64,000 bases of DNA from Epiperipatus broadwayi (lineage: Eukaryota > Onychophora > Udeonychophora > Euonychophora > Peripatidae). Below, one piece after another: positions 46,745 to 55,896 of the stretch. The position numbers and the translations under genes are program-made. Each line of letters starts with the position of its first letter. The stretch's first letter is position 1. Location: contig JAQFVV010006845.1 of NCBI GenBank assembly GCA_028023455.1, positions 188,001 to 252,000 on the forward strand, given 5' to 3'. The notes beneath the pieces are model-generated. The model searched no databases and was not told where the DNA came from. It saw only the letters and a program-made list of their open reading frames with translations.

Positions 46745-46913
46745 TTATTTATCTTTTCGACATGTGTGTGATCAAGTGTGTCAGCAGTGATAACATGGAT
46801 AGTTGAGGGTCATGTCAAAGTCTGAGTTCAAACCCTCTATATAATACTTATTGGAGTGCAGGTATAAAAAAGCCTATTCTATAGAAAAAAATCATATATT
46901 AAATTATGTTATT

Positions 46914-47892
46914 ATTATTTTGTTTTGGGGGATCCAATTTAAAGTTTGTTTTATTATGCTAAATTTTAGCCTTTTATTTAATTTTTAATGTTAGTGATAT
47001 CTGTTTATTCTATCATTCATGCTTTTTGTTTTTGATTTCTCTTCATCTGTCTAATATATATATTATCATGCTTTATTATGCATTCTACAACTTCTTTATT
47101 GCTCTTCTATTAAGTGACCAAGTTTCAGATTCATAAAAAAATATTTATTAAAAACTCTGGTATAATTATTTTAACTATTTTTTTAAATTTAAAAAAAAGA
47201 TGATTATAAAAACACAATAAATTATACAAAATTCCAAACAATTATAATTAATATATATATATAACTGTAATGAAATAAAAAAAACATGTTGAAAAAATAT
47301 TCATTTCAAATGCATTTTGAGTATACACCATTATTACCTCCATTAGCACACAAAGTTTCATATATGCCTATTGGCACACACTTTTCGCACAAGCACTATT
47401 ATTCCATAATTTTAAAAATATTTCACTGCATCTTCTTTTTTCACTGGTAAATTTAAAAATTTAATCATTTTTGCAAAAAATTAGGAAAAATAATGAACCA
47501 ACAGCTTGAACAAATGTATAGTAAACATTAAAAAATACAACAATGCTCACAATGTGATAACAGTTTGTACATTATTATATACATAAAAAATAATTCATTA
47601 CAGGTTGTGAATGATATTTATTAAAAAAATATTTTTTAAAGTTAATATTAATTTACATTCAATTTTTTAATTTTTTTAAACATAACAAGTATAACACATG
47701 TTTGATAAAATAATTTTGAAAAAAAAAGCATATACTTCAACACCACTGAAAATGGATAATTAACCAAAAACATCTGGCAGAGAGAGTGAAGGAACAATAC
47801 ATAAGTAGGATCTTTTTGGAAAATGACTATAGTCAGTAATAGCAAATAGAAAGGGGAGAGATTTTAAAATAAGGAACAAAAGACCAGCTTAC
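46914..47892. other. AT-rich stretch, nothing recognised
   Basis: No supported gene or repeat. Confidence 0.45.
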
Positions 47893-48373
47893 AATTAAAC
47901 AAATATAGAAATAAAACAAACCAACTCCTTTTTAAAACTTGTTTTTTATATGACTATAATCATGAAAAAAAAAATTCCAACATTTTGACTATTTTATATA
48001 GTCTTTTTCAAGGCACACTAAAATAAAATATATATAACAAATAACACATATTCCAAAAAATAAATAAATTACAAAATATATTTATAACCAAAAAATTTAC
48101 CTTATCTCACTCCCCTTTCCTATTTTTTATATACTTATTTTATTTTTATTATTTTTTTTGGAATATGTGTTATTTATTATATATATTTTATTTTAGTGTG
48201 CCTTGAAAAAGACTATATAATATAGTCGAAATGTTGGATTTTTTTTTTATGATTATAGTCATATAAAAAACAAGTTTTAAAAAGGAGTTAGTTTGTTTTA
48301 TTTCTATATTGGATATTTATGAACTATTTTGAAAAGAAGAACTGTGTGCTTTATATATTAAATTAAACAAATA
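47893..48373. mobile_element. Palindromic Penelope-type foldback with 13-bp TSD
   Basis: The inverted arms (about 47901-48060 and 48150-48311) share ATAGAAATAAAACAAACCAA, AGTCTTTTTCAAGGCACAC and AACACATATTCCAAAAAA. The right arm holds CTTGAAAAA, then GACTAT-ataat-ATAGTC, then GAAATGTTGG: a six-pair helix II and a GAAA box in hammerhead order, but with a broken CTGANGA box. AATTAAACAAATA occurs at 47893-47905 and 48361-48373 and may be the target duplication. The stem is long enough that any transcript would be double-stranded. There is no ORF. Confidence 0.65.
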
Positions 48374-49034
48374 GTAAAAACACTCCAGTCTAATTATACC
48401 AAACTTGGTTTAAAATAAATGATTTAAAACAAAAAACAAAATAGAATAAAGGGAAAAAAACTATAATGCTATTTTAATAGTTTAAATTATATTTTCTGTT
48501 TTGAAAGAAATTGCTTATTTTCTCTTTAATAATTACAAATTCTAAAATGTTATTTTTAAAACTACTAAATACAAGAAAACAAAAAGAGTAACAAAGTTGT
48601 ATTCCCTAAATTAAAGTATTAATTTGAGAAAGAAAATGGAATGTAAATTATTATTTAATCAAACGGGGATTAGGTTGTTTTATTGTAATCAGTAATCTAG
48701 TCAACTAATTAGATAAATAATACTATGATTAAAAAGAAAATTACTTAATTAATGGAAAAAATAAAAAACTAATTAACATGGGTAATTTTCTCAAGACAAA
48801 GGTTGGTTAAGGATATATAAGCTAATATTTTCATTAATTGAGTTATTCATATTTATTCAGAGCTATTGAAGTTTTTCAAGTTATGAAATTCTTCTGCTGC
48901 TGTTAATTTTTCTGTCATATTGCCGAGGTTTGTGGTCTTTATCATTGTGGACCATTTAGTTTTGTGGCTCCAGTGATATATATGAATGTCTGTGTTCCTA
49001 ACACCTCCATGCCCTGTTAGACTTGCAAAAAGAA
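48374..49034. other. AT-rich stretch, nothing firmly recognised
   Basis: A minus-strand open frame of 62 codons at 48853-49041 has balanced composition (HIYHWSHKTKWSTMIKTTN) and abuts the dispersed repeat at 49.0 kb, so it may belong to that repeat. The product is unknown. Confidence 0.3.
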
Positions 49035-49372
49035 TATTCATGCAGTCTTTTTACCATGCAGTTCCTATACATTATCAATAGCCTGAGATATGACCAAAAT
49101 CTTGATCTTCCATTACTGAGAAATGTGTCCACTATATGTCCAAGATTACAGTGAGACAATTAAATAAAGATAGATGTTATGCCAAAAAATAAAAAGCTAC
49201 ACATCAATAAAGAAAGTAGAAGCCAATGCAAGAACACTGTTCATAAACTCTAAGCACTGTCAAAAAAGATGAGGATGATCATCTCAAGAAAATCTCTAAC
49301 TAAAACCTAGGTCAATGTAAGAAAAAAATCAAAGATTAGATTTAAACTGAAATATGAGGGCTGATTTATATT
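49035..49372 (+). repeat. Dispersed repeat, unknown coding relic (copy 2)
   Basis: It aligns with the reverse complement of 9617-9990. Shared blocks include CCATGCAGTTCCTATA, AAACTCTAAGC.CTGTCAAAAA, GATGATCATCTCAAGAAAAT and ACTGAAATATGAGGG. The frame is more broken than in copy 1. Boundaries are unknown. Confidence 0.5.
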
Positions 49373-50902
49373 TTCTTTATAAACTTTGCTAAAATGAGAA
49401 ATGCATAAACTCTTACTTCCTAATTTAAGATGTAATTAATTATGCTAAAATAACCTTGTAATTAGTTCAATTTTATTTTACTTTATTATTTTTGTTATTA
49501 TAACTTGATATTTATTGTGAAAATAAATATGTTATTTAATTGTTAATTTGACCTGAATTCTCTTCTCTCTGAAGATCTCACCATGTGAAAAAAGACAAAT
49601 TTTGTTAATTATATTGTTTTGTTTTAAAATGTTCAATATCTGTTTGCTAATGGAATAAATTTCTTGTTTAATTGAGCTAACTGAGGAATCAAATACTAGA
49701 TGTGTTTAAATATTTTTTGTAGATATTCCCATTTCACTGAAAATTTTTGTATTGGCTGAGTGAATTAAAGTTTTAAACTTTTGATTGGGCAATTACAAAA
49801 TCAGCAGTAAAAATATATTCATCTTTTAATATTACATTCATTTTAGTTTCATTTGTAAAAGCAAATTAATAATTTGTCAGATTATGAAAGTGAGCAAAAG
49901 TTTTTCCAAAAATAAATTATTATTTGTAATTATAAAAATATTCTATAGTGGAGAACCTAAAAAGAACATCCGTAACCTATTAGAAAATGCTGTGTACATC
50001 ATTGATTTATTTATCCATTGTGTAAAAGTAAAGAATTTTTACTAAAATCTTAACTATTTTTTTAAAATAATTATATTTTCAGCATATTTTATCAAAATAA
50101 TTTGTAATATGTAAAAAATATGAAAAAAAAAATTCTAAAATATGCATTTTCATTTTGAAAATCAAAACAAAGAACTTAGACCTGTCAAAATCATTGGCAA
50201 GTACTGCCTTTTGTTTAACATGAGAAACAACTAATCAGCACTTTGGAAAGTATGCCTTCTCCCATTATTAATACTTTAAATTTAAATATTATTGCTTTTT
50301 TACTTGTAAAATAATTCTAGATATGGCAGCATCTTACAGTATGTTTTAAGCTTTAAAATGACTATAAATTTGCTACGATAACACAAAAATTGATGCTTTT
50401 AGAGTGACTTGAAGCCATGAATGAAAATTTGTTGTTGATTCACCTGCACCATTAATTCACAGGATGGTGCCCAAGTTCAATACTCAATACAGGGTAAAAG
50501 TATTCATATAAGAGGTATTTCACTTTTAGCAGTTATAGGATGGATATACTGATCTTGCAAGGTGGCTGCATCCTGTGTATTTATAGACAATACCCAATCC
50601 TATTATTAGTATAGTTTAATATGTAAAGTATTGATTATATTTTTTCCATTGCTTATCTAACAGTTCAGATATAAAATTATTTTAAAAAATTAAGAATAAG
50701 TGAGGCTCCATTATAAATATATAGTGGGATTACAGTACTATCATAAACTATGCTATATTTCATTTCTAGATTCATTAGTATTCAATGAAAATAATGTACA
50801 ATGGCTAATCTTTTGTTGATAACCAATGATTAGAATAACATGCATATGATTTACTATATTCTGAGTGTACAATATAGTTCATTTCAAAATGCATCTATGT
50901 AT
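49373..50902. other. AT-rich stretch, nothing recognised
   Basis: No supported gene, RNA or repeat. Confidence 0.45.
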
Positions 50903-52188
50903 ATATATATATAATTATTCAAAACAATACAATAATTAATACAGTAACAATATTTTAAACAAATATATACCAATTTAATAGAAGTACTTTCAACTATCTA
51001 TGTAGTCGTTGTCAACTAGACTCAAATTGTATTAGAAAAAACCGTTACAAATGTAAACAAAAGCAATACATCATACATCAATTTTCCCACAATTCATTAA
51101 TTTTTATATTGGCTGTCTGTCTATTTATCAACTGTTGCTTTTCACTTTTTATTAACATAGCTTCTTTAATTTTGCGTTTATTATTATTTCTTTCAATTCA
51201 GTATTTAGATATTAAAGTTACACGTAATAAAAATAAATTAGATTATTGTATGGTAATAAAAGATATTGAAAAAAGAGGATATATTCCTTGGTATTCAAAT
51301 GTGCCAATTGCACATAAATTATCCAGTTTAAAATCATTTTTATTTAGGAATAATAAATTATGTAAATATAGTTCTGATAAAATAAGTAACATAAATGTAT
51401 TTATTATGGATTTGTTAAATGTTGGATATGATCATAAATTAATTTATAATATTGTTACTAAGTTTAATAATAATAGAAATATTTTAGATGCTATAGATAT
51501 TGATAAAATAAAATATACTTGGATATCAATACCATTTATTTGTAATGAACAGGTTAAATTTATAAAAGAGATATATAAAAATATATGTCGAGTTGCATTT
51601 TATACTACTCCTAATTTAAATAGATTAATAAATAATTCAAAAAATAGGTGTAGTATTTTAAATCAAAGTTGTGCAATATATAAATGGCTATGTGTTTGTG
51701 GAAAGGCATATATTGGGGAATCTCAATGTACATTGGAGAAAAGATCAAGGGAGCATTTGTTGTTATATAAACGAGTGCAAAAATCAAGACAAGAGAATGT
51801 TAGAAATGATGATGATCACCATCAGTATTTTTTGATCATAATGTAACATGAATTATGGTTTTGATTTTGATTTTAATAAAGTTAAAATTCTGTGTATTGA
51901 AAGAAATAATAATAAACGCAAAATTAAAGAAGCTATGTTAATAAAAAGTGAAAAGCAACAGTTGATAAATAGACAGACAGCCAATATAAAAATTAATGAA
52001 TTGTGGGAAAATTGATGTATGACGTATTGCTTTTGTTTACATTTGTAACGGTTTTTTCTAATACAATTTGAGTCTAGTTGACAACGACTACATAGATAGT
52101 TGAAAGTACTTCTATTAAATTGGTATATATTTGTTTAAAATATTGTTACTGTATTAATTATTGTATTGTTTTGAATAATTATATATAT
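50903..52188 (+). mobile_element. 5'-truncated Penelope-like element between ~290-bp inverted arms
   Basis: The left arm (about 50903-51197) is the reverse complement of the right arm (about 51896-52188). The right arm contains the last ~40 codons of the PLE protein plus its 3' untranslated end; the left arm is an antisense copy of that same 3' end joined to a 5'-truncated coding region at about 51198. Inverted terminal repeats on truncated copies are a known habit of Penelope elements. Near the 3' end lies TTGACAAC, GACTA-cataga-TAGTT and GAAAG, a worn version of the hammerhead-like signature found in the other palindromes. No clear target duplication was identified because the flanks are TA-rich. 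Confidence 0.85.
51198..52015 (+). pseudogene. Penelope-like protein, thumb plus GIY-YIG endonuclease, truncated and frameshifted
   Basis: Only the C-terminal part of a PLE polyprotein remains. The long open frame begins at 51109 inside the antisense left arm, so its first ~30 residues are not PLE; true coding begins near 51198. In that frame's numbering: WISIPFICNEQVKFIKEI (138-155) is the segment after the RT thumb; CAIYKWLCVCGKAYIGE (188-204) is the GIY-YIG core with the paired Cys typical of PLE endonucleases; KRSREH (211-216) holds the conserved Arg and EH. A frameshift near 51810 ends the frame at 51846. The +1 frame continues FFDHNV..., then KRKIKEAMLI (51914-51943), with the conserved Glu of the endonuclease, to a stop at 52013-52015. 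The RT palm and fingers are missing, so the copy cannot move itself. Confidence 0.85.
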
Positions 52189-52224
52189 TTTATTATAATT
52201 GGAATACAGACATTGATTAATAAT

Positions 52225-52255
<31 letters not shown>

Positions 52256-52904
52256 AAATACACTATTTGTATATAGATTGCATACTATATATAAACTAAA
52301 AGTACATGTCCTATATGGACAAAATTTTAAAAAAATGTATAGAATTTAAAAAACACATTTTCATATATATTTACAGAACTTTTCTCTCTTTATAATTTTT
52401 GCAATAGAAGATTCATATGGCTCACTACTGAATATGTCTTCTTTTTTCTTTTTTTTATCAAATCAATAATTTTCATTTTACATTACAAAGTTTTTTTGAA
52501 TTATCTGGTTTTAAAAAAATATGATATTTACTAAAGATATACAGTGTAAACTTTTTGAAGGGAAAAACGTTTGAAAAAAATTCAATATGTGCTTTTAAGA
52601 ACAGGACAAAACTGAATATATATAGTGTTTACATCATGAAAAAAAATGTGATTACAGTAAATAAATTCACATTTGAACATGCGCTATCTAGTGAGAAAGA
52701 TAAAATGGCTGTTACCATACTGAAAATCAGAAAATTTAAGAGGTTGATAAATTTCATTGGTTTTATTGTTTATTTGATAATATATTTTGTTCATTTACAT
52801 TTATTTTTGGTTAGAGTATAATTGATGTCATGTAGTTTAATATCATGTAATTCGCAACTCCACTGCATGCTTATATGATTGTAAAAGAAATGTTTTAATA
52901 TATA
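52189..52904. other. AT-rich stretch with (TA)n(CA)n run
   Basis: The microsatellite lies at about 52228-52256. The 88-codon frame 52555-52821 (FEKNSICAFKNRTKLNIYSV) has one hydrophobic segment near its end and no recognised motif. I do not support it as a gene. Confidence 0.4.
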
Positions 52905-53270
52905 GTTTTCAGCTGAGCTTACTCATGAATCTGAAATTTGGATACTTAACTTAAGAGCAATACAAAGATTTCAGATTACATCTATAAAGTATAGAGATAT
53001 GCATGTTAGGAATATAAAAAAAGATCAAAAAAATAATATATCAATGAGAGAAAACTTATTAAAAGATTTAAGTGACTAAAATGGAGTTGGGTGGACATTT
53101 TTCTACAAGTGGTGCCAGTAGATGGATAGTTGGAATCTTAGACTAGATATCAAGAAATTGTAAAAGATTTAAAAAGATGGGATGAATGGATAAAGTAATA
53201 AAGTTTGTTGGTCTGAGATGGAGAAAAAATGCTTTGGAGCATCAGCCTGCAGTGGATTGATAATGGTTAG
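52905..53270 (+). pseudogene. LINE 3' fragment
   Basis: It matches the C-terminal RT region of copies A and B (LTHESEIWILNLRAIQRFQ) and continues, with stops and indels, to the common 3' end 'CTGCAGTGGATTGATAATGG' near 53265. It is heavily 5'-truncated and lies just upstream of the family 2 array. Confidence 0.8.
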
Positions 53271-53480
53271 AAATGAATATATATGTACATAAGATTATAT
53301 GAATTTGTATTTTTCTGCATTGCAATGTTACTATTGTTATCTGCCTATCCACAAAAACCACCTAATTAAAACATACACAATTTCTCTATATGCACTCCCA
53401 CTCAGTGCAAGCCAGAATAATCAATGGATGCCAGAAGGCTTGTGCATAAAATCCCCATCTAGTGCCTACTTATTCAATAT

Positions 53481-53520
53481 CCTCAGATTAGTTTCTGGCT
53501 TGTGACCTTCATCACTGAGG
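53481..53520 (-). ncRNA. Hammerhead motif, family 2, one core substitution
   Basis: Minus strand: CCTCA, GTGATGA (C3 changed to G), stem II AGGT-CACAA-GCCA, GAAA, CTAATC (triplet ATC), TGAGG. Stem I is five perfect pairs. C3 pairs with G8 in the active fold, so the C3G change should abolish cleavage. It shares its last bases with the plus-strand motif that follows. Confidence 0.65.
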
Positions 53521-53553
53521 AGCATTGGCCACAAGCCAGAAACTAGTCTGGAA
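53515..53553 (+). ncRNA. Rearranged hammerhead motif, family 2, at the palindrome centre
   Basis: Plus strand: CTGAGGA (fits CUGANGA), an enlarged stem II (GCATTGGC-CACAA-GCCA), GAAA (53539-53542), CTAGTC with a GTC triplet (53543-53548), TGGAA. Upstream, stem I is destroyed because the inversion junction replaced CCTCA. The cleavage block is the best in the family, but folding is doubtful. Confidence 0.55.
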
Positions 53554-53965
53554 ATATTGGATGAGTGGGCACTAGATGGGGATTTTATGCACAAGCCTTC
53601 TGGCATCCATTGATTATTCTGGCTTGCATTGAGTGATAATACATATATAGAGTTTTTCCAGTTTTAATAACAGTTATAAGCAAGCATAAGAAATGGTGAT
53701 CATGTGATGTTTATTGGCTTAAAATCAATCCTGCCTAATAGGATTCTGGTAGCTATAGTTATTAAAAAATCAAAGTAACCAAAATGTATAGGTACTGAAC
53801 TGAGTTCAGACCTATTTGACTATATAATCTGATGAGCTTGGATTGAAAATATTAGTGTTTTCAATTTAAGTCTCATAGTTTTGTAGTTAAATAGAGATGA
53901 AGGTGGCTGCTATAGTGTTGCATTAGATCTTAAGATCTAGATGCAGTGCTCTCAGATCCAAGGCT

Positions 53966-54005
53966 CCTCACTGATGAGGGCCACAAGCCAGAAACTACTC
54001 TGGGG
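53966..54005 (+). ncRNA. Hammerhead ribozyme motif, type I, family 2 (core intact)
   Basis: CCTCA (53966-53970), CTGATGA (53971-53977), stem II GGGC-CACAA-GCCA (53978-53990; three G-C/C-G pairs and a G-A next to the core), GAAA (53991-53994), CTACTC (53995-54000; triplet CTC), TGGGG (54001-54005). All catalytic boxes are present; one stem III pair is lost by G to C relative to CTAGTC. This is the most complete family 2 copy outside the cleavage block. Confidence 0.8.
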
Positions 54006-54153
54006 ATATTGGATGACTAGGCACTAGATGGGGATTTTATGCACAAGCCTTCTGGCATTCATTGATTACTCTGGCTTGCACTGAGTGGCAATTTTTGCCT
54101 GTTTTAATAATAGTTAAGAGCAAGCATAAGAAATAATGATCATGTTATGTTTA

Positions 54154-54737
54154 TTGTCTTAGAACTATTTAATCAAAAGGGTCACTTTATATGAAAAAAA
54201 TCATTACTGAAGTATCTCTCAACAAACTGTTTTAATCTATTCAATAGTATCTTTTATCTCTTTAGCATTTGTTGATACCAAACTGCTTTCTAGATGAAAC
54301 CATTTTATAATTTATTGGAAAATATGTTTGTTTAAAACTGCAGTATCATCTTAGTTGCATCTAAGATGAAGTTAATATTTTTAAAATCTTCATAGTTTAT
54401 TGCATTAAGCATTTTCTCTATTTGCAATCACAATTATTGAAAGCAAATCTAGTATCTTTTTTTTTTTACTAAATCGTACGAATTTGCCCTCATAGTCGGT
54501 CACTATAATTTCATTAATTCTTTGCACTCTTCCTTTTCTCTTTCAGTTAAAACTTTTATATTTTTTCTCATAATTTCATTTTCAAAGTCTATTTCATTCA
54601 CATTTATTATTATTTATAATTAAAAATAAATTTATACTTGTTATTTGTATCATTAAAAAATCAAGTATTTATACTTTTCATTTTTTTTTATTTTTGTCTT
54701 CAGTTAGTGTTCACATTCTCTGTGTGTGTTTTTTATA
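54154..54737. other. AT-rich stretch, nothing recognised
   Basis: No supported gene or repeat. Confidence 0.45.
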
Positions 54738-54997
54738 TTTAAATTGTTTTACACAGAGGCTAAACTCTCCATACAATAACACCACCAATGCAAGCCAGAG
54801 TAATCCTTAGATTCAAGAAGGTTTGTACATAAATATATAGTGCAGATAGGGATTTTATGCACAAACCTTCTTGCAACTATTGATTATACTGATTTCACTG
54901 GTGGCAGTACTGTATTGAGAGTTTAGCCTTTGTGTAACAGCTTGTGTAAGCATAAGAAATGGTGATCATGTGATGTTTAGTGGTTTAAATTGTTTTA
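54738..54997. mobile_element. Family 2-related foldback lacking the ribozyme, 14-bp TSD
   Basis: The element 54752-54983 lies between TTTAAATTGTTTTA repeats (54738-54751 and 54984-54997). The arms are GGCTAAACTCTCCATACAAT ... GCAAGCCAGAGTAATC and the inverse; the right side ends in the family 2 terminus AAATGGTGATCATGTGATGT. The hammerhead-bearing centre is deleted. It shows that family 2 ends can occur without the ribozyme. Confidence 0.75.
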
Positions 54998-55234
54998 TTT
55001 GACAATATACTGAAGCAATTCTAACATTTTTTTGGTATTCCTCTTCTTTTAACTACAATCCTTAATCATCACTGTCTTATAGATTTTTTTGTTTCTCTTC
55101 TCAATTTACTATTAAGCTTTCACTTTACAATATACAAACTTTATATTTTCCATCTATATTTATCATTTAATCCCTAACAAAGTATTTTTGCTCTTTTACT
55201 TTTTTCATTATTCACTAATCTACTAAATACAATC

Positions 55235-55896
55235 TATCCAAACTTCAAACACTTTTTAGCAAAACTTTATTTGTACACACACCTATGTTTCGACTGACCT
55301 GCAGTCTTCTTCAGAGCTATGATATAATGAACAAAATAAAAAAAACATGACTATATAATAACACCATAAAAAATTTTAAACAATAAAAAACTAAAAACGA
55401 CATAAAATATATATATTAAAAAACTGAAATGAATAATCAAACCCAAATAAAATATTAATATAAAATAAAATGTACTACATAAATAAATAAATAATTAAAT
55501 AAATAAATAAATAAAGATAAATTATACATGTGTATTCCTAACTTTATACATATATACATTCAAGGACAACTATTAATCTAAATATAGTTGTCCTTGAATG
55601 TATATATGTATAAAGTTAGGAATACACATGTATAATTTATATTTATTTATTTATGTAGTACATTTTATTTTATATTAATATTTTATTTGGGTTTGATTAT
55701 TTATTTCAGGATTTTAATATATATATTTTATGTTGTTTTTAGTTTTTTATTGTTTAAAATTTTTTATGGTGTTATTATATAGTTATGTTTTTTTATTTTG
55801 TTCATTATATCATAGCTCTGAAGAAGACTGCAGGTCAGTCGAAATGTAGGTGTATGTACAAATAAAGTTTTGCTAAAAAGTGTTTGAAGTTTGGAT
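55235..55896. mobile_element. Long Penelope-type palindrome (~330-bp arms) with hammerhead-like core
   Basis: The arms meet at about 55574-55580 (CAAGGACAACTAT / ATAGTTGTCCTTG) with a loop of only a few bases. The right arm has CTGAAGA (fits CUGANGA), an extra A, helix II GACT-gcaggtc-AGTC, then GAAATGTAGG; in the left arm the last part is GAAACATAGG. The whole catalytic order is present with a one-base insertion before helix II and a poor stem I. The tail ACAAATAAAGTTTTGC then a 'GTGTTTGAAGTTTGG' end is of PLE type. There is no ORF. No target duplication was found. Confidence 0.75.

Larger units (their letters stand above)
46211..46913. mobile_element. Hammerhead element, family 1, palindromic copy with 15-bp TSD
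   Basis: The element 46226-46898 lies between TTAAATTATGTTATT repeats (46211-46225 and 46899-46913). The left arm (minus orientation) and right arm (plus) are inverted copies meeting near 46518 in TTGGTGCCAACC / AAGGTTGGCATCAATG. The left arm carries an intact hammerhead core (46304-46347) and the right arm a mutated one (46702-46744). The right arm alone extends into the family tail (TCTGAGTTCAAACCCTC and TATTGGAGTGCAGG). There is no ORF. Confidence 0.8.
53363..54153. mobile_element. Hammerhead element array, family 2 (palindrome followed by direct unit)
   Basis: The left arm (53363-53515, minus orientation) and right arm (53515-53714, plus) form a palindrome whose centre lies within the ribozyme core. 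A second plus-orientation unit follows to about 54153. The plus-strand GAAA boxes at 53539 and 53991 are 452 bp apart, defining the unit. Repeated landmarks are AGTGCAAGCCAGA, TGGATGCCAGAAGGCTTGTG, CCATCTAGTGCCTAC, CTCAGATCCAAGGCTCCTCA and the end AAATGGTGATCATGTGATG. There is no ORF. The flanking target duplication was not identified and the left end is truncated. Confidence 0.8.

Noticed and set aside
51109-51197. N-terminal membrane segment of the 245-residue frame as part of a protein
   Set aside because: These ~30 residues are translated from the antisense copy of the element's own 3' end.
53829-53848. CTGATGA ... GAAA near the start of a family 2 unit
   Set aside because: The nine bases between the boxes do not form a helix and no stem III/cleavage block or stem I can be drawn.
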